Shown one piece after another: positions 24,214 to 35,233 of a DNA stretch of 64,000 nucleotides (the first letter of the stretch is position 1; each line of letters starts with the position of its first letter). Location: the NCBI GenBank assembly GCA_023512835.1, contig CM042092.1, positions 62,001 through 126,000 on the forward strand, in the 5' to 3' direction. The notes beneath the pieces are model-generated. The model ran no database searches. It saw nothing but the letters and a program-made list of their open reading frames with translations, and had not been told where the DNA came from. The stretch is from Taxillus chinensis. Lineage: Eukaryota > Streptophyta > Magnoliopsida > Santalales > Loranthaceae. Position numbers and translations under genes: made by a program.

Positions 24214-25470
24214 GGGGAGAGAACATTTCACGTATTGCAGGAATTGGGAAGACTGGATGGGCATTGGGCATCCTCGTGGCGGAGAGCAAGCACAAGACGT
24301 GCACATCCGTTTTATCATGTGATTTGATTATATATAAATATATATATAAATATATTGTAACATACACGACATATAACATTTGATTTAAGTAACACATGTG
24401 TTGGAAGTATAAACATATACTAGTAGGGATATATATATATATAAATTAATTTATTTAAATTATTTATCCATCTACATGTAGGTGTACCGTTAGGGGTATG
24501 ATGTTACTGGTTTTATGATTAAGAAAGTTTGTATGGTTATTGTATTGAGCACTATATTGGATATTCTGTTATTAATTATGTGTGGATGTGATAAATTGGT
24601 ATTTATTGATTATGGGTGTGGGTGTGACAAATTGGCGTTTATTAATTATGTGGGTGGACTCTGTGGTAAATTGGTGTTTATTAATGATGGGTGTGGTTTT
24701 GTCATGAAATTGGGTGGGTTAACCATGGGTCCCACATAGGGCTAGCAAGAGGCCGTAGGTCCCTTATGTGGCTGGTAACCCAGGTCCCATATGTGGTAGG
24801 TTGTCGTTAAGGACACCACAGGTCCCACATATGGCTGTCTAGTAGTGATGTAAATTCCTGGAGTTGGTAGCGGGAATCCCGTGGATGGATGAACGGACGG
24901 TGTGAACCCTTAATGATGGAAATGTGATGTGATGTCTTATGTGTGATTTAATGAAATTTAATTGTGATAGAACGTGACACTACACTAGCACAAGCATATA
25001 CTGATCATACAGACTTAGGAATTTATGTAAAAGAGTACTGGAGATGGGGACCACCTACTGGGCATTCGTGCTCACCCTACTTTATTTTTATTTCCTACAG
25101 GTTGTAGGGAAATGTGGAGCCATAGGATGACCGGAACGGGACATCCTTGGTGTAGAATTTATTTAGTAGACGATTTGTTTTTATTTTATTTTGTCATTTT
25201 ATTTCACGGACTTGGGTCCGTGGTAGTTGTAGAACCTTGTTGGTGAAACTTATATGTGAGTTATTCTGTGTGTTGGATATTATGGGAATTGAATGCAATG
25301 TCGTATCATTTTAATAAATCTTGAATTGAATGCATTGTGAAGTACAATTCTACCCCTATTGTGGAGTTGTACATGGTTGGGTTGAACACTAATTTCCTCG
25401 ACCCCTGTGGTGTGGGTGTGGGAAAGTCGCGTTCCTAATTCTGTTGTTTTCAGGATTTGGAGGCGTGACA
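22925..25470 (+). mobile_element. Gypsy LTR (3' LTR of the truncated element)
   Basis: The LTR begins TGTAAGGACCCGTACC directly after the purine tract GGTGGGGAGGA and ends GGCGTGACA at 25470. A TATA-like TATAAAAGG lies near 23422, followed about 480 bp later by a poly-G run (about 23810-23823) and a (GA)n tract (23931-23953). A pure (AAT)n microsatellite lies at about 24143-24212. TTA-rich DNA fills 23020-23400. Downstream repeats of AATTGG.GTTTATT (24590-24700) and GGTCCCA.ATATG (24730-24840) are short tandem blocks. Open frames here are low-complexity by-products. Confidence 0.75.
24143..24212. repeat. (AAT)n microsatellite
   Basis: About 23 uninterrupted trinucleotide units lie inside the gypsy LTR. 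Confidence 0.95.
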
Positions 25471-25623
25471 CATGCCAAGTGGGTTTCAATATAAACTATT
25501 ATATTATGCACTTTAATTACTACAATATTTCAAGGAAGAACATGAGATTTCTTATTGGATTTTCAGATACTTGAAAATACTCTATTTCCATGCTCTATTT
25601 TCTAAGAAATAGAGTTGGGCTAA

Positions 25624-27265
25624 TGTCACGCCCCGGATTTCCAACCCGAGGAAACCGGCACGTGACTCCCCTTTTACCCACACGGAGGGCAAAGGGGTTA
25701 GGATACAAACCAAGAATATTACATTTTAAACATCCACAACACATTCAGGAAAATAAAGTTCATCAAAACAATCCACAAACCAAACCAGTCTTTATTACAA
25801 CAAAGTCCTCTTTTCAATCCATCCCCACTGGGGTTACATCAGTTCCCATAAAAACAACATAAATGGTAGACAGTAAAATAAATAAGGTCTTCCACCTTGG
25901 GGTCCCACCTAACGCCCGTATGTTCCTGAAAGAAAACACAACATAGAGGGAGGGGTGAGCAACCACAGCTCAGTAGGGATCATGTCTCCCCAACCCATCC
26001 CATGCTCCTAGTGTGTACATGAGTGTGTACAGGTGCAGTGTAGTGACAATAAAATGGATGTAAACATGTAGTATTCCACATTCACAAGGCACACACCTAT
26101 CCAGCGACCAGCCTTAGCCAAATAAGTTAACAAATCCACAGGCTTGAACTGGCTAACATATCCACTTGTGTCACACGGGCTAACATATCCATTTAAACAC
26201 AACCTACTTTTTCTATATTTTTTCTAAGTTAACCCACAAAAGCTAACATATCCACGGCCATATAGGCTTAGCCACACAAAACATTTTCCCAAATCCGCCC
26301 TCCCGGCCACCGGGTTCCATAAGCACAAAGATACAAGGTTACACAGGCATTAAACCAAACACGTAGCATACACACTTTCACAGCATAATACCAAAATCAA
26401 ACACATACTAGGCATATTCACACAGGCATTTTATCGAACACTTAATATGCACACCATCCAACACCAAGATTACCATTCAAGGCCAACATCCATATAGGAG
26501 ATCACACCTATATGGATTATATACGTATATGTAACAGATATAACCCATAATCTGCCCTAGAACCCTAGGACAGAGGAGGATTTAGGAAGAACAGAACCCC
26601 TACCTCAAGTAAAACGCAACAACACAAGAATGTCCCGATCCCACGTCGAGAAAAAAAAAAAAAAAAGACACACGCGGCAAAAGGTGGAGCTCTCCTCCTC
26701 TCTCTCTCTCTATTGAGGGGTGGAGCAACAAACCCTAACCCTAAAACAAGGGGGGCTTCTCCTCCTTATATAGACAACACACACATCAAAACGACGTAGT
26801 TTTGATTAAGTGAATCCCAGACATCAAAACGACGTAGTTTTGATTACACAAGAAGGCACCTTTCCGCACCCATATAGGCCAAAATACTTAGAATTTCAAC
26901 ATGGTCCTTTGGAGAAAGATCATTAGAATGTCAAAACCAAGGGAACCATGCAAAAATATGCTGGCCAATTTGCACGTGAATTCCCCAATTCACGTGCAAC
27001 TCCAAATGCACTCCAAATGCGCTCAAACTTCACCCCTAGCCTCCTTGCATCATATAAAAGACAACCACACTTGCACGTGAAATGGACCCAATTGTGCACC
27101 TCACATATACGTCCGTTTGGCACGAACTTGGTAGATAGAGGACATCATTCTAAGCATCTTTCCTTTTGCACGTGAATTCATTGGAGTCCATTCACTAGGT
27201 CAAAATCTAGAAAAACTCTACTTAGAAGGCAAAACTATGACTAACTCAAGGTACGGGTCCTTACA
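25624..27265 (-). mobile_element. Solo gypsy LTR with perfect 5-bp target duplication
   Basis: On the minus strand it starts TGTAAGGACCCGTACC (27265 downwards) and ends GGGGCGTGACA (25624). GCTAA flanks both sides (25619-25623 and 27266-27270). No internal retroelement coding follows, so this is the product of LTR-LTR recombination. A TATA box (TATATAAG on the minus strand, about 26765-26772) sits downstream of two copies of an ACGT-centred palindrome (26784-26807 and 26822-26845). Repeated AACATATCCA motifs lie at 26100-26260. Its 3' part is recognisably related to the LTR ending at 49674. Confidence 0.9.
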
Positions 27266-27270
27266 GCTAA

Positions 27271-28520
27271 GGATCCTTACAGATTCACAATATTTCTCAT
27301 ATTTCAATACATTAGATATCTCACAGTCTTATAGTTTCACTTCCTTCAATTTGTGTTCCTTTTCTTTTATCCCTTTTAAATGGAACTCATTTGTTTTGAT
27401 CAGATGAGTCAGACTTACATCTGAACAAATATGTGTTTGATTTCAGGTTAAATATAATTTGAATGAATATAATTAGATGGCAAATTTGAAGTTGATGTGG
27501 TGATAATTTTTAGTTTTATGAAATATATTTGAAATAGTTTATTTGATGATATTACCATGGTTTGCAGTGGTAGCATATTTGAATTAAAATTTGTCGGATA
27601 TCTATGAAACTTATTTGTGCAATGATAATTTTGTAAACATTTTTTGGATCATCTAATTTTCAGAAACTAAAAGTTGATCATCTTGTTTATGCTTCAGGGT
27701 TTGGTGTGTTAATGTTCCAACTTTTGTTATACTCAAAAGTAGAAAAGGTTTTTTGGTAATTAAACTGCTGGGCGTCTTGTCCATTTGTGTGGTGATGTTG
27801 GGCTCTCTAGTTTTCTTCCCTCAACCTATATTTTTGTTTGTATTATTTTTCCTTGCCGGTTGCTATCAAGCAGGACAGAAACTTTTGGACTAGCTTGGCT
27901 CTCTATCTGGTTTCTCATGGCTTATTGTCTTAATCCCACTTCATTGATGGTGATTGGGTGGTATTTCTTTCTCCCTTTACCGGCTGGCCGTATTAACCTC
28001 TCCCCTTTCTTCATGATTTTTAGTTACTGCCTTCTTTTAAAGCTTGGGTTTTGGATATCTCTCACTACTGGAAGATTGTTGTTTAGGTTATATTTCACTG
28101 TCACCATTGTTGTCATTCAATTGGCTCTTTTAATTTTATTATTTTTATTCTCCTGGGTTTGTTTGTGTGTGCAGGTGCATTGGTTTTGGAGGGTCCGTCC
28201 ATTTTACTTGGTGTCTTGGGAGATGCTACCCATGTGGCCTTCCTTGATGTTATGCACAGAATGGATGCTCTCTTCCTTGCTTCCTATGCCCATCTTTAAA
28301 AAAAACTGTTTGGTTTTCTTTTTGGATTTTGTTGTTAGGGGATTTTATTTTTCCCTTCATTGTTGTACTGTTTGGTAGATATTAAGTGTGGGTTGATGAA
28401 TAATACATGATTTGTAATTTGGATAATTATTTGTATATTATTGGCTTTTCTTCATGATATTATATATATATATATATTAAAATTAAAAAATTATATATAT
28501 AATTTTTTATTTTTTTAAAA
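27271..28520. other. Interior of the CACTA element, unrecognised
   Basis: AT-rich DNA with one open frame at 27785-28378 (197 codons) that is strongly hydrophobic and has no recognisable domain. Another frame reads CAGALVLEGPSILLGVLGDA near 28170-28230 but is broken by stops on both sides. This could be a captured gene fragment, but I cannot identify it. Confidence 0.3.
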
Positions 28521-28734
28521 CTAAATAGATGATATTTTTAAGTGTCATTATACACATATTTAATGACACTTTTAAAAGTGTCGTCGTTTATATAAGATGA
28601 CACTTTTAAAGTGTCGTCAAAAATGTATTATAACGACACTTTTAAAAGTGTCATTATTTTTCGAATATGTTTTAACAACGGGTCGATAGGCGACACTTTT
28701 AAAAGTGTCGTCTTTTCCTGTTTTTCTTGTAGTG

Positions 28735-29880
28735 TGGGTTTGACACACATATTCATTTCGAGTTTTATATATTTTCATATTCCACATATTCTGTTGCACG
28801 AGTCTATAAAGAGCTACCACTTTTAAGGAGTATGAATGTAAATGAACCAAACACTCATAAACAAGCTCACGTTCGACTCGGTAAAAGATCGTTTATGTTC
28901 ATTCGTTAATAAATAGTATCATTCGTGAATAGTTCACAAACAAATCGTGAATATCGTTCGTGTTCGTGAAAATTATTTGTGAACAAGAAATTAATAAATC
29001 AATTAATATGTATAAAAGTTATTTTATTAAATATAATTTAATAAGTATATACATTTATATTATTATTAAATAATATATATTTGATTTATTTGTTCATTAT
29101 TACTATTATTATAATATTTTGGTGAACTACATATAGTAATGGTTTAAACATATTAAACAAAAATAATAAAGCCTAACAATTAATTAATTGTATTTTTTTG
29201 ACAAGTTTACGGTGTGAATTCTTTGTTGTAGTTTTTTACAATTTTGTAATTATGTTTGTAAATGTTCATAAACAAGTTTGTGAACACATGTTTGTGAAAC
29301 ACTCGTAAATAACATAGTAACGTTTGTGAACAGTTCGTGAACATCATAGTTTAAGGCTCGTATTCGGTTCAGTTTGTTAATAAATAGTAACGAACATGTT
29401 CGAACACCTTATTACTCGGCTCAGTTCGTTTGCAGCCTTACTACTAAGGAGCCATGGGAGGCAAGGAATCAGTACTAGTTTAGAGTTTGTGTTGAACTCT
29501 ATTTTGTGTAGATTAGATATACTATTACACTTAGTGGGGAAGCCCAAAATCTACAAGACCTTAAAGTGCCCCAAGGTTAGGACTAAATGATAAAGAGTAA
29601 ATTTGAAAACCAATGCATTTAACCATGTTTAATTCCGAGTAAAAATTGAAGAAGTAATGGCTAAAATAAGTTTTAGACACAAAGTCAAACTTGGTCAAAA
29701 GATTGTCAACGCCTATAGTTAAAGGGTCTAAAAATGCAACTATATAGAATCATCCAAAACATCAATTTAGGTGCATATGGGTCTCTCCCACAAAATGTAA
29801 CAATTTAGTATAATGAGTGGGGGTAAAATTTCGACCCCCGTGAAGCTATTATGGGACATGCTTATTTTGAGACTCACTTC
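28735..29880. repeat. Degenerate repeat region rich in GTTCGTGAAC-type motifs
   Basis: Between about 28850 and 29430 the motifs TTCGTGAACA, AACAAGTTTG and TAATAAATAGTA recur on both strands, and the ends are loosely inverse of each other (near CTCATAAACAAGCTC and CTCGGCTCAGTTCG). This is the look of a common non-autonomous plant DNA element. Exact termini were not fixed, and no gene is seen. Confidence 0.4.
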
Positions 29881-30150
29881 ATCTAGATATTTGAGCTTGA
29901 CCCGAACCTCTGAATCCAGACTTCCCTGAGCTTAACTCGGACCATTGCGTTTATTCTAGACATATGAGCTTAATCTGTACTTCTTTGCGCTTACTTTGGA
30001 CCTCTGCATTTATTCCAGACACCTGAGCTGAGTTCGAACCTTTGAATCTAGACCCCTCTAAATTTGGGCCTCGTTGGACCTCTAAATCCATACCTATTTG
30101 CGATAAACTCAGACCTTCGAATCTGAACCTTTGAGCTCCCACCGACTCTT
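29880..30150. repeat. Degenerate tandem array, period about 37 bp
   Basis: Variants of GACCTCTGAATCCAGAC followed by TGAGCTTAACTCG recur about six to seven times with indels. It lies outside any recognised element and has no coding signature. Confidence 0.55.
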
Positions 30151-30399
30151 CGGCCCACTGAAATTCACAAGGATGCACTTTCCTTGTGATCTGGGCATAG
30201 TTGTGATGCCCAAGATGCTTGTCAGTGCTTGTTGGTCACATGTGCAACAAAAAAACAAAGAGGCAATCATAAGCCGCCCTATTTTGCGCACAGGTAGTTA
30301 GTGTATCCGATAGAAGATAGAATCTTACAATAACAAACATTGACAATAATAATTTAGCAGCAACATTAAAAGCAAGCCCTTTCTCGAGTGAAAAGAAAA

Positions 30400-32060
30400 G
30401 GAAGAAAAGTGAGAACTTGCTGCCATTACTTTCTCCAAATTCTCATCATACTCATTTTTCTTCAGCTGTCACAGTTTTTTTCCACAACACCCAAACTATC
30501 TCTCCTATCTCTCCACCCAACTCTCTTTCTCTCCTATCTCTCATGCCCAACATTCCTTTCTTGTTCTATTTTCACAAATAAAAAAAAACTTACTTCTTCT
30601 TTTCCTTTAATCCAAATCCCCACACCCATATCAAAACACCAAAAAAATTGTTTTCCCTTTTTCCATTTTGTATTTCTTGCCAGTGGTGCTCAACTCTCGA
30701 TTAGTTTTTGATGTCTCACTCTACAACCAATATTGCTGCTAGCGGAGTCGACGATCATCAAAATATTGCCCAAGCCAAAGTGGATATAACCTTTTTTCTT
30801 TTAATTTAGTCTTATTTATTTATTTCACATTGATGTAATTATTTGTATTTACATTTTTATTTTTACTCTTTTACCGTACATGTAATTATTTGTATTATTT
30901 TATTTTCAAGTTGTAATATGTAATAGCTGATAGTGAAAAAAAAGAAGAAAAAGAATGGACAAAAAAAAACAAGAAAATAGAGGAAAACAAGGGAGAAAGA
31001 AGAAAAATAGAGTTTTGTTTATTAGATGTTACGATTACACACAGCTCATCTAAATTTTATGTTTGTGTTTTGGTCTGAAAAAAGGGGATAAATATGCGTT
31101 TTCCTTAAAATTGGAATGTCCCCATACCTTCTTAAAAAAATTAGATGTTTTTGATAAAACCCAAAAAAAAAAAGAGAGAAAAAGTTTTCCAAAGAAATCA
31201 ATTTAGGACTTACTTAGAATTGTCCTTTTATTTTTTTTTAAAACAATCCACTTTTCTTAAAATCAATCAAAAATAAAAAATAAAAACAAATATATATAAA
31301 ACTAAAGAATAAAAAAGCATTTTTTTAAAGAGAAAAATTTGTTTGTCCTTATATATTTCCTTAAGATGAGTAGTCATTCCTCATGGCCGACTGTTTTTTG
31401 TTTTTGCTTTTAAAATATGATAGATGTTTTTAGGTAAAAAAATTAAAAATGAAAAATAACAAAATGTTATTTTCACTTTAGGAGGCCTTAAGAATTAAGA
31501 TAACCTTTTGTTGTTTTTATTTTTTAGTTTTTTTATCCGAAAATAACTATCACATTTTGAAAACGAAAACAGAAAATAGGATAACCAAACATACACTATA
31601 TAACCAACTCTCAGACCCTATACATATATTTCCTTTTATCTAAGATTTTCTTGTACTTTTCTTTTTGTGAACACTTTATTTTGTAGGAGTTTATTTAAAC
31701 TTTTTTTAGGATAATTGAAAGCAATCACAATCTTAAACAAATAATTTAGAACAAATAAAAAAGATATAAATATTAAGTTTGTGGGAGAATAATGTAAATT
31801 CAAACAAGTGATTAAGAACAAAGTAGAAATCTTACCTAAGATAGACACTGAAAGGACATTGTAGGGGTACTAATCATTCTCTATATGTAACCAACTCCCG
31901 AACCTTTCTTTGGTAACATAGAACACATTTTAACTACTCAATGTATCAATGTAGATAGGATATCCAACTGTACCCAAAAACAATTGATGTCGACTTTAGA
32001 TTTCTCACCATTAGTTGTGGTTGAGTCCATCCCAAATGAGTTCAGACGAAAAATAATGAT
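30400..32060 (+). mobile_element. Decayed relative of the 51-54 kb solo LTR
   Basis: Several blocks match the 3' half of the 51073-54498 LTR in the same order: a purine-rich A/G tract (30920-31010), the GATGTTACGATTACACAC block (compare 53496), the GATAGACACTGAAAGGAC block (31840; compare 54332) and CAACTGTACCCAAAAACAATTG (31966; compare 54427). The left limit is uncertain. No coding sequence is present. Confidence 0.55.
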
Positions 32061-32308
32061 GACAACTATTCACAACTAAAGAGTTACCGTTCATTATTCA
32101 TATATTATTTTAATATTTTCCGCTTGCCTACACCCACAACCTAATCCCTTCCCTCCATTTATCGCCTTTGCCCTTATTGCCCTTCCTATTTCTGACAACC
32201 CCCTTTTAGCTCTCACCCATCTAACATTTGATGGAGCCCTTCTCTCTGCCCTCGCCCACCATGTTCGTCCCTTGATCCTTTGCCATCCCTGATCCCACCA
32301 TCTGTCAT

Positions 32309-32786
32309 TAGGGGTGTAAAACGGACCGGTTTAGTCTGGTCCGTGATGGAGCGGGCCTAAACGGACTAGCCCAAATAGGCTCGCACTTTTAATGGATCAG
32401 AATTTTTCTGGTCCGGTCCGGTCCGCATGCAAACGCAGATTGGTCCATATTTATTTAAAAACTTATTATAAGTTAATTTTGTTACAAATAATTTAAAAAT
32501 TATATTTAATAGTTTATATTTCTAATATTAATTTTAAAATTAATAGGTTTAGTCTCTGGGTACTAATATACTAAGTAGAACATGTAATAGTTTTTTAAAA
32601 ATATTTTTAAAAAATAAAAAAAATCGGTTGTGGACCGGTCCACATCCTCACGGATTTGGTTCGCATGGACCGGGCCTAAATGGATCGGTCCATTTAGGCC
32701 CGCAATTAAAATGGACCAGAATTTATTTGGTCCAATCCGCTCTGGTTCGCACGGACCATGGACTGGCGGTCCATTTTACGCTCCTA
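32309..32786. mobile_element. hAT-type MITE with perfect 8-bp target duplication
   Basis: The 478-bp element has inverted ends, TAGGGGTGTAAAACGGACC on the left and, reverse-complemented on the right, TAGGAGCGTAAAATGGACC. The 8-bp sequence TCTGTCAT occurs immediately outside both ends (32301-32308 and 32787-32794), the duplication length expected for hAT elements. Internally it is rich in GGTCCG/CGGACC motifs. It has no transposase. Confidence 0.9.
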
Positions 32787-33776
32787 TCTGTCATGGTAGC
32801 AACCTACCCTTTAATCCAAATCCCGATCTCGGTAGTAGGCCTCTTTGTTGACCCTCTAGTTCGTCATGTTTGCTAAAGACATTCTATCTCCTCTGCCTGT
32901 GTTGCTCATGAAATTGGTTTTAAAAGTCAACCTAATCGGGTGAAACGTTTGTATATACATTTTATAATATTTTAATAAAATAAAAATAAGTTTAAAAATA
33001 GTATTAAAATTATACGTATAAAATGAGAAAAAAAATAAGACGATGATATTATTTTTGAAAACATAATTATTTTTAAAAATAATGAATTCGATAAATTTAA
33101 AATTATTTTATAAATGATAAAAATTAATGTGTGCATATAGTTTTTAAAACAAATCTTATTTTTAATATTAATGAATAATGTAATTGTTTTGGAGATACAT
33201 ATTTTAAAACTAATGTAATAATATTTGTTGTAAAATTGTTTTTCCCATTGCGACGGCACTGGGGGGGAGTTCATACATGCCAAATGCACCGGTTTTATAA
33301 TCGATGGTTGAAAATGAAGCTAGTGACGCGTGCTATCCAATCGTTTGCTGCCACATGTAACTCAGCTTCCTCAACCGGGAATTACCCGTCGCCTTCCCGT
33401 CGTACCCTCGTTCCTACTTCCTTCGCGTGAAGCAGCACAGCCGACACGAGCACAACAGCACAACAGCACAACAGCACGAACACCGGCTCAGCCAGTAATA
33501 TGAACCCAGACGCCCAAATATAAAAATTAAATTAAATTTATTTCCCATAAATTCCTCTCCTCTCCTCTCCTCTCCTCTCCGGCTCTCCTCCCATAGAGAG
33601 ATGGTGGTGGGTGGTTAACGACAGTCGACAGGCGATAAACATAAAATAAAATAAAAATAAAAATCAGTCTCCCTCTGTGATCTTGGCTTCCTCTTGTTTG
33701 TTCCTCCCCTCTACAAATCTCCCCCGTCGTCGCGTCGTTGAGTTTTTGTGAGATTTGAGTGATCGGAGAAGCAATA
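32787..33776. promoter_or_regulatory. SAR1 upstream region
   Basis: AT-rich to about 33240, then GC-richer DNA leading to SAR1. Contains ACAGCACA repeats (33434-33478) and a (CTCCT)n tract (33553-33580). The 5' leader probably lies in 33550-33776, but no clear TATA box could be assigned. Confidence 0.45.
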
Positions 33777-34673
33777 ATGTTTATAGTGGACTGGTTTTAT
33801 GGGGTTCTCGCGTCTCTGGGGCTGTGGCAAAAAGAGGCCAAGATTTTGTTTCTAGGGCTCGATAATGCCGGCAAGACCACGCTGCTTCACATGTTGAAAG
33901 ATGAGGTATTGTTTATTTATTTATTTATTATTTCTAAATTATTGATTTAGTTTTTTTTTTTTTTTGGTTTTGAAATTTGAATCGTTCGGTTATAACTTAA
34001 TGAGTTTATGTTGTAATCGTGTTTTTTTTTTAATTTGATATTGGTTACATCAGAGGCTCGTTCAGCATCAGCCGACACAGTTTCCGACGTCGGAGGAACT
34101 GAGCATTGGTCAAATTAAGTTCAAGGCGTTTGATTTGGGAGGGCATCAGATTGCTCGCAGGGTCTGGAAGGACTATTATGCCAAGGTAAAACACTATACG
34201 CTTGTTGTCTGTCTCTCTGTCTCTGTCTGTGTCCTTTGTTTCATTGGCTGTGTGTGTGTTTTTTTTTACTCTGTTGATTTCCAAAATCTATTTTTTCCTA
34301 AATCCCAACTGTTATCCGAAGCAGATGTCTGTACAGTTTCGTTTATGCTGTGTTGTTATGCGTATTATTGTTGTTGGTCTTTTTATATTAGAAGTTTTTA
34401 AATTATTATTAGTTAAGATAAGATGATATGTCACACCTCTTCGGATTCCGATGGTACTGGGCTTTATATTATTGCAATTATTCTATAGAAGCTTTGAGGC
34501 CCCTATTTCCTCCATCCCACACCCCCTAATCCCTATAGCCACAGCACGCTGTACTTTTATTTATTTTTCTTTGTATCGCAGTGCGTAATGTGATACTTCA
34601 CCATTTCTCCTTTCAAGCTGCGAGACAAAAAAGCTTGAAGCTCTATTATTGCCCACGTAATGTGAGATATATA

Positions 34674-34730
<57 letters not shown>

Positions 34731-35233
34731 TCATATACAAGTTGCCCTTGGCACAGTGTTTAAGATTGTGGTTGTTTATATAATGTTATCTTGCTGTCCA
34801 GTCAAGCCCTGCTTTATTCCGTGAGTTATAGCAGCCGTTAATGGGCTTGCAAATATTTCAAACTACAAGCTGGCCTGCTCACGCGACACTGATTTTGTTT
34901 TAATCCGTGTAGGTGGATGCTGTTGTGTACTTGGTGGATGCTTTTGACAAGGAAAGATTTGCAGAGTCAAAAAAGGAACTGGATGCCCTCCTCTCTGATG
35001 AATCGCTGGCATCCGTTCCGTTTCTCATACTAGGCAACAAGATTGACATACCATATGCAGCCTCCGAGGATGAGCTGCGTTACCACATGGGCCTCACTAA
35101 CTTCACCACGGGAAAGGGGAAGGTCAATCTTGCCGGTTCAGATGTTCGCCCCCTTGAGGTATTTATGTGCAGTATAGTCCGCAAGATGGGGTATGGTGAG
35201 GGATTCAAATGGGTCTCTCAATATATTAAGTAG
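33777..35233 (+). CDS. SAR1: SAR1 small GTPase, COPII coat assembly
   Basis: SAR1 initiates COPII vesicle budding at the endoplasmic reticulum by inserting its N-terminal helix into the membrane on GTP binding. Exons: 33777-33905, 34054-34185, 34913-35233, giving exactly 193 aa, the family length. The start is taken at [16 protein letters not shown], the conserved amphipathic helix; an in-frame upstream ATG at 33759 would add MIGEAI and is not typical. The P-loop GLDNAGKT is at 27-34, DLGGHQ at 70-75 with H74, and NKID at 129-132. The C-terminus is WVSQYIK. F53 replaces the histidine I remember in many plant SAR1 proteins (QHPTSEEL). A (TA)n microsatellite of about 27 units lies in intron 2 (34675-34725). 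Confidence 0.96.
34675..34725. repeat. (TA)n microsatellite in SAR1 intron 2
   Basis: An uninterrupted TA tract of about 25 units. Confidence 0.95.

Larger units (their letters stand above)
22000..28734. mobile_element. CACTA-type DNA transposon, decayed and filled with retrotransposon insertions
   Basis: The right end is GTTTTTCTTGTAGTG at 28720-28734, i.e. CACTACAAGAAAAAC inverted, the CACTA hallmark. The left end at 22000 is a decayed CACAACAACAAAAA. Both subterminal regions carry repeated palindromic motifs: on the right, the 18-nt palindrome GACACTTTTAAAAGTGTC and variants occur four times between 28563 and 28712; on the left, related AACGACACTT...AAGTGTCGT copies occur between 22020 and 22190. 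Flanks TGA (21997-21999) and TGG (28735-28737) approximate the 3-bp duplication of this superfamily. No intact transposase was found. Pairing of the two ends is inferred. Confidence 0.65.

Noticed and set aside
23568..24397. Several overlapping open frames (up to 181 codons) on both strands
   Set aside because: They run through poly-G, GA and AAT repeats of an LTR and have no domain.
27785..28378. 197-codon hydrophobic open frame inside the CACTA element
   Set aside because: No domain, unusual Leu/Phe/Trp/Cys-rich composition and no splice or family support; reported only as unrecognised interior.
33759..33776. Upstream in-frame ATG for SAR1
   Set aside because: It adds MIGEAI before the conserved MFIVDWFYG start; the 193-aa form matches the family exactly.
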